The position numbers were made by a program, and so were the translations under genes. This document shows, in pieces, positions 60,668 to 64,000 of a stretch of 64,000 nucleotides of DNA (the stretch's first letter is position 1; every line of letters begins with the position of its first letter). The DNA comes from an uncultured Chitinophagaceae bacterium (lineage in GTDB: Bacteria > Bacteroidota > Bacteroidia > Chitinophagales > Chitinophagaceae), in contig CALMED010000012.1 in NCBI GenBank assembly GCA_937862815.1, forward strand, positions 219,452 to 283,451. Reading direction: 5' to 3'. Under the pieces are notes generated by a model. It saw nothing but the letters and a program-made list of their open reading frames with translations, did no database searches and was not told the DNA's origin.

Positions 60668-63565
60668 ATGAAAAAATTGATTGCCATTCTGCTGCTTCCG
60701 TTTTCTGCATTTTGCCAGAACACGATTGGTCTGCCCGAAGTAATTAATTATCCCCGCCAGACTTACCAGGGCGGGACACAAAACTGGGATTTTCAGCAAG
60801 ACCGGTCGGGCATTCTTTATGTAGCCAATAATGAAGGATTGCTCAATTTTGACGGCAGCAGCTGGAGCCTTCACTCTTTGCCCAACAAGACCATTGTACG
60901 GTCGGTCAGGATCGGTCCCGATGAGCGCATCTACGTAGGTGGCCAGGATGAAATGGGCTATTTTCAACCCGACAGAAACGGAAACCTGGTGTATCAATCG
61001 TTTACCAGCCAGGTTCCGGAAAAGTCAAGATCATTTGGCGACGTGTGGGACATTGTGACCCGGCAGAAAGATGTATTCTTTCGTAGTGCAGGTAAGATCT
61101 TCCAAATGACCGGCAACCAGGCCGTCGTTTACGAGGCGCCTTCGGAATGGGCTTTCATGGGCATGTGCAATTCCCGGCTATATGCACATGATGCACAAGC
61201 CGGACTTTTCGTCTTTGAAAATAATATCTGGAACCCGCTCCCCGGAACGGACCTGCTCCCCAAAAGCGATCCGGTTACGGCTATTTTGCCAAGTAAGGAA
61301 GGTCGACTATTGTTAACAACCCTGAAAAACGGCCTCTTCTACTACGATGGAAACAAGATTAACCGGCATCCATCGCCCAACAACCGCATTTTTTCCGAGG
61401 AAAGGGTTTACGCCGCCATTGCACTCGATGAAAACTGGCTGGCCCTTGCCACCAGCAACAAGGGCGTTTATATTGTCGACCGAAAAGGTAATATTATTCA
61501 GCAGTTCAGCAAAGCCGAACAACTCCAGAACAATAATGTGCTTTCGATTTTTCTGGATCAGCAAAAAAACCTCTGGCTGGGACTCGATAACGGCATCGAC
61601 CTCATTGCCTATAACAGCGCCATCAAACACATCACCCCCATGCTCCAGGATGCATCGGGCTATGCGGCATTGATACACAATGGACACCTTTATGCCGGCA
61701 CATCCAACGGCCTGTTCCGCGCCCCTCTCGGAGAAGCGCAGGATCTCAGTTTCAGCAAGAGCCGGTTTGAACCGGTTTCCAATACAAGGGGCCAAACCTG
61801 GACCTTAGCGGAAATCAACAACCGGGTCCTTCTGGGCCACCACGAGGGAGCTTTTGTTGTGGAAGAAAATACCGCCCGGCAAATAAGCACCGAAGCGGGC
61901 TCCTGGAACTTCGTTCCCCTATCGTCCGTTTTCCCGGCGCAACAGATTGCAAGCGGCACCTACAAAGGCATCCGGTTCTTTGACTACCGGTCCGGCTCAT
62001 TTGCACCATCCGACAGGATAAGCGGATTTGATGAATCCTCCCGCTTCCTGTCCATTGATACAGACGGACATATCTGGGTATCGCACCCTTATCATGGGGT
62101 GTACAGAATCGTAAAAACCGGTAACAACCAGCACCAGGTTACCAGTTTCGGGAAAGAAAAAGGGCTCCCGTCGCTGCTGAACAACCATGCTTATAAAATA
62201 AGGAATCAAACTGTGGTGGCCAGTGAATCAGGTGTATACACGTATAACCCGGGGAAAGAACGATTTGAGCCCGACCCGTTTTATCAGAAACTCCTCGGAA
62301 CAAAGAGTCTCCGGTACCTGAAAGAAGACAAAGAAGGGAACATCTGGTTCATACATGATAAAACCCTGGGCGTGATTGACCTGTCTGCAAACGAACCGGA
62401 AATACTGTATTTGCCGGAACTCACCAATAAAATGCTGAGTGGTTTTGAGTTCATTTATCCTGTTGACAAAAACAATATTTTTCTGGGAGGAGAAAAAGGG
62501 TTTTATCACATCAATTATGAAAAGTACCGGAAAAACGTACCCGTATTAAATGTGCAGGTGCGGAAGGTCCGTATCCGGGAAGCCCGCGACAGTTTACTCT
62601 ATGGCGGCCACGCTGAAACTCCTGCGGGTGACCCGAACAATCCGAATACAAAGATTCCCCGGATAACGGATGAATGGAAAAGCATTCTGCTTGAATTTTC
62701 TTCCACACTCTTTGGCTACCAGTCGAACCTTGAATACAGTTACCGGTTGAAAGGCTTCGACGACCAATGGAGTGCATGGAGCAGCCGGACAGATAAAGAA
62801 TACACGAACCTGGGGCAGGGCACCTACACATTTGAAGTGAAGGCAAGGAATAATCTGGGCAATGAATCACTTCCGGCAACTTTTACTTTTATTATTTTAC
62901 CCCCGTGGTACCTTACTATCTGGGCAAAAATCCTGTATGGCTTCCTGCTGCTTATAACAGGCTTCCTGCTGTACCGCTGGCAGGATAACCGGTTCCGGGA
63001 GCAGGAAAAGAAATTTGAAGAAGAACAACGCCGGCTGAAATACATTCATGACCTGGAACGATCCAAAACGGAAGGCGAACTGGTAGCGCTGCGAAATGAA
63101 AAACTGGAAGCTGAAATCAACTTCAAAAATTCAGAAATGGCTTCGTCGGCCATGCACCTGGTTAAAAAAGGGGAAATGCTCTCCAAAATCAAAGGAGACC
63201 TGTCTCAGATGCTGAAGCGGCTGGACAATGAACAGGCCATTGCAGAAATCAAGAAGATGATCAAATCGCTGAATGAAGATGAACACATTGATGAGGAGTG
63301 GGAAAGCTTTACAAAACATTTTGACAAAGTACACAGTGATTATATTATCACACTTAAAAAGATACACCCCGCTCTTACCGGTAACGAACTCAAACTCTGT
63401 ACCTACCTGCGGATGAACCTCAGCACTAAAGAAATCGCACAACTCATGAACATTTCGGTGCGGGGTGTGGAGATCAGCCGGTACCGGCTCCGCAAAAAAT
63501 TAGGCCTCGCTTCGGAAATGAGCCTGTTCGATTACCTGATAGGCATTAAAGAACAGAAATCCTGA
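60668..63565 (+). CDS. Membrane-spanning beta-propeller/Y_Y_Y regulator with LuxR-type HTH
   Basis: Glycan-sensing transcription factor of 965 aa. Signal sequence (MKKLIAILLLPFSAFC), then a periplasmic region of beta-propeller (reg_prop-like) repeats to about residue 650. A Y_Y_Y domain follows (YSYRLKGFDDQWSAWS, GTYTFEVKARNN, about 685-740), one transmembrane helix (about 748-770), a coiled coil (about 775-880), and a C-terminal HTH (LSTKEIAQLMNISVRGVEISRYRLRKKL). There is no histidine kinase or receiver domain, so it is not a hybrid two-component protein; the signal must pass directly through the membrane as in SusR-type proteins. It is divergent from susC and the likely regulator of the locus. 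Confidence 0.9.
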   Translation: MKKLIAILLLPFSAFCQNTIGLPEVINYPRQTYQGGTQNWDFQQDRSGILYVANNEGLLNFDGSSWSLHSLPNKTIVRSVRIGPDERIYVGGQDEMGYFQPDRNGNLVYQSFTSQVPEKSRSFGDVWDIVTRQKDVFFRSAGKIFQMTGNQAVVYEAPSEWAFMGMCNSRLYAHDAQAGLFVFENNIWNPLPGTDLLPKSDPVTAILPSKEGRLLLTTLKNGLFYYDGNKINRHPSPNNRIFSEERVYAAIALDENWLALATSNKGVYIVDRKGNIIQQFSKAEQLQNNNVLSIFLDQQKNLWLGLDNGIDLIAYNSAIKHITPMLQDASGYAALIHNGHLYAGTSNGLFRAPLGEAQDLSFSKSRFEPVSNTRGQTWTLAEINNRVLLGHHEGAFVVEENTARQISTEAGSWNFVPLSSVFPAQQIASGTYKGIRFFDYRSGSFAPSDRISGFDESSRFLSIDTDGHIWVSHPYHGVYRIVKTGNNQHQVTSFGKEKGLPSLLNNHAYKIRNQTVVASESGVYTYNPGKERFEPDPFYQKLLGTKSLRYLKEDKEGNIWFIHDKTLGVIDLSANEPEILYLPELTNKMLSGFEFIYPVDKNNIFLGGEKGFYHINYEKYRKNVPVLNVQVRKVRIREARDSLLYGGHAETPAGDPNNPNTKIPRITDEWKSILLEFSSTLFGYQSNLEYSYRLKGFDDQWSAWSSRTDKEYTNLGQGTYTFEVKARNNLGNESLPATFTFIILPPWYLTIWAKILYGFLLLITGFLLYRWQDNRFREQEKKFEEEQRRLKYIHDLERSKTEGELVALRNEKLEAEINFKNSEMASSAMHLVKKGEMLSKIKGDLSQMLKRLDNEQAIAEIKKMIKSLNEDEHIDEEWESFTKHFDKVHSDYIITLKKIHPALTGNELKLCTYLRMNLSTKEIAQLMNISVRGVEISRYRLRKKLGLASEMSLFDYLIGIKEQKS

Positions 63566-63660
63566 TTTGGTTTCCTTTGTCCGCCTTCCTAATAAATATA
63601 ACGGGGCTTTTGCGAGGTCAATGCATTAAAAAAAGCCTCCCGAAAGAGACTGAAAACCGG

Positions 63661-63745
63661 GGAGAATACCGTCCCGATACATCGGGAGAACCGGTGACCT
63701 TCCCGGCAGCCGTCGGGACGCTCCAGCCAGCTGAGCTAATCACCC
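63661..63745 (-). pseudogene. Degenerate tRNA-like copy carrying two palindromes
   Basis: On the minus strand this 85-nt stretch resembles the tRNA-Ala at 63812: a GGGTGATTAGCTCAGCTGG start (acceptor 5' strand and D-arm) and a GGTCACCGG ... CGGTATTCTCC end. Two changes stand out. The anticodon arm is replaced by a palindrome (63701-63718, TCCCGGCAGCCGTCGGGA). The T-loop contains TCCCGATACATCGGGA (63672-63687, plus-strand sense). The acceptor strands no longer pair well. It is unlikely to be a working tRNA. Confidence 0.7.
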
Positions 63746-63787
63746 TTTTAATAGAGTTGAAAAAATGAACCGGTCGTAAATGAAAAA

Positions 63788-63809
63788 GTCCCGTCATCTA
63801 TGACGGGAC
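63788..63809 (-). terminator. Terminator of the tRNA-Ala transcript
   Basis: Stem GTCCCGTCA (63788-63796) / TGACGGGAC (63801-63809) with a 4-nt loop is followed on the minus strand by a run of T (63787-63783). It begins 3 bp after the CCA end of tRNA-Ala. Confidence 0.85.
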
Positions 63810-63811
63810 CT

Positions 63812-64000
<189 letters not shown>

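Noticed and set aside
60668..63565. Hybrid two-component system (HTCS) identity for the large regulator
   Set aside because: There is no HisKA, HATPase or receiver domain; after the membrane helix there are only a coiled coil and a LuxR-type HTH.
63604..63637. GGCTTTT/AAAAGCC pairing downstream of the regulator gene as a terminator
   Set aside because: Only 7 bp with a 19-nt loop and no T-run after it; too weak to list.

Overview
This window looks like a chromosomal segment of a Bacteroidota bacterium, most likely a Chitinophagaceae-type member. The reasons are a SusC/SusD pair with PKD-domain lipoproteins, a Y_Y_Y/beta-propeller regulator, a CRTAC1/VCBS lipoprotein, SCKK-type lipoprotein signals, and promoter elements resembling the Bacteroidota -7 box TAnnTTTG. 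Base composition and coding style look uniform. I see no phage, integrase, transposase or CRISPR array.

Layout. (1) 1-6709 is a nitrous-oxide reduction locus. On the minus strand it carries a lipoprotein cytochrome c, a clade II (Sec-type) nosZ, a membrane-domain/NosL fusion, and nosD running off the left edge. Divergent from it are a Crp/Fnr regulator and a polytopic membrane protein rich in histidines. Several TGA-N6-TCA palindromes surround the regulator. (2) 6813-14917 holds a large FG-GAP/UnbV lipoprotein, PEP carboxylase, and the agmatine-to-putrescine pair aguB-aguA. (3) 14988-23487 is ammonium assimilation: gltB, gltD, amt and an outer-membrane protein. (4) 23606-36040 is a complete branched-chain amino acid operon on the minus strand: leuA-leuC-leuD-leuB-ilvE-ilvD-ilvB-ilvN-ilvC-ilvA. 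It is preceded by a 10-codon leader peptide ending Ile-Leu-Val and a strong terminator hairpin, which together look like a transcription attenuator. (5) 36103-43376 holds a conserved hypothetical, a di-haem cytochrome/YceI/SDR operon with an AraC-type regulator nearby, thioredoxin, and a DUF457-type membrane protein. (6) 43402-63565 is a polysaccharide utilisation locus. SusC, SusD, a triple-module glycan-binding lipoprotein, a PKD lipoprotein, two GH16 enzymes and a GH3 enzyme suggest a laminarin-type beta-glucan substrate. A separately transcribed pair, GH2 beta-mannosidase and GH92 alpha-mannosidase, adds mannoside removal. A membrane-spanning LuxR-type regulator is divergent from susC. (7) 63661-64000 holds tRNA-Ala(GGC) with its terminator, flanked by two degenerate tRNA-like copies whose arms contain TCCCGA...TCGGGA palindromes, inside an 81-bp-period repeat that reaches the window edge.

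How the parts may work together. GltBD, Amt and the BCAA operon share nitrogen flow, since BCAA transamination uses glutamate. The BCAA operon encodes a LeuA without the usual C-terminal allosteric domain, so control may rest more on the leader attenuator and on feedback at IlvN and IlvA. In the nos locus, a terminator between nosZ and nosL probably makes nosZ mRNA more abundant than the maturation genes.

Most interesting candidates are the leu/ilv attenuator, the palindrome-invaded tRNA-Ala copies, the Crp/Fnr site cluster in the nos region, the CTACATCA repeats upstream of susC, and a GH2 enzyme that appears to lack an internal domain. All family names come from motif recognition by eye; no database search was run.
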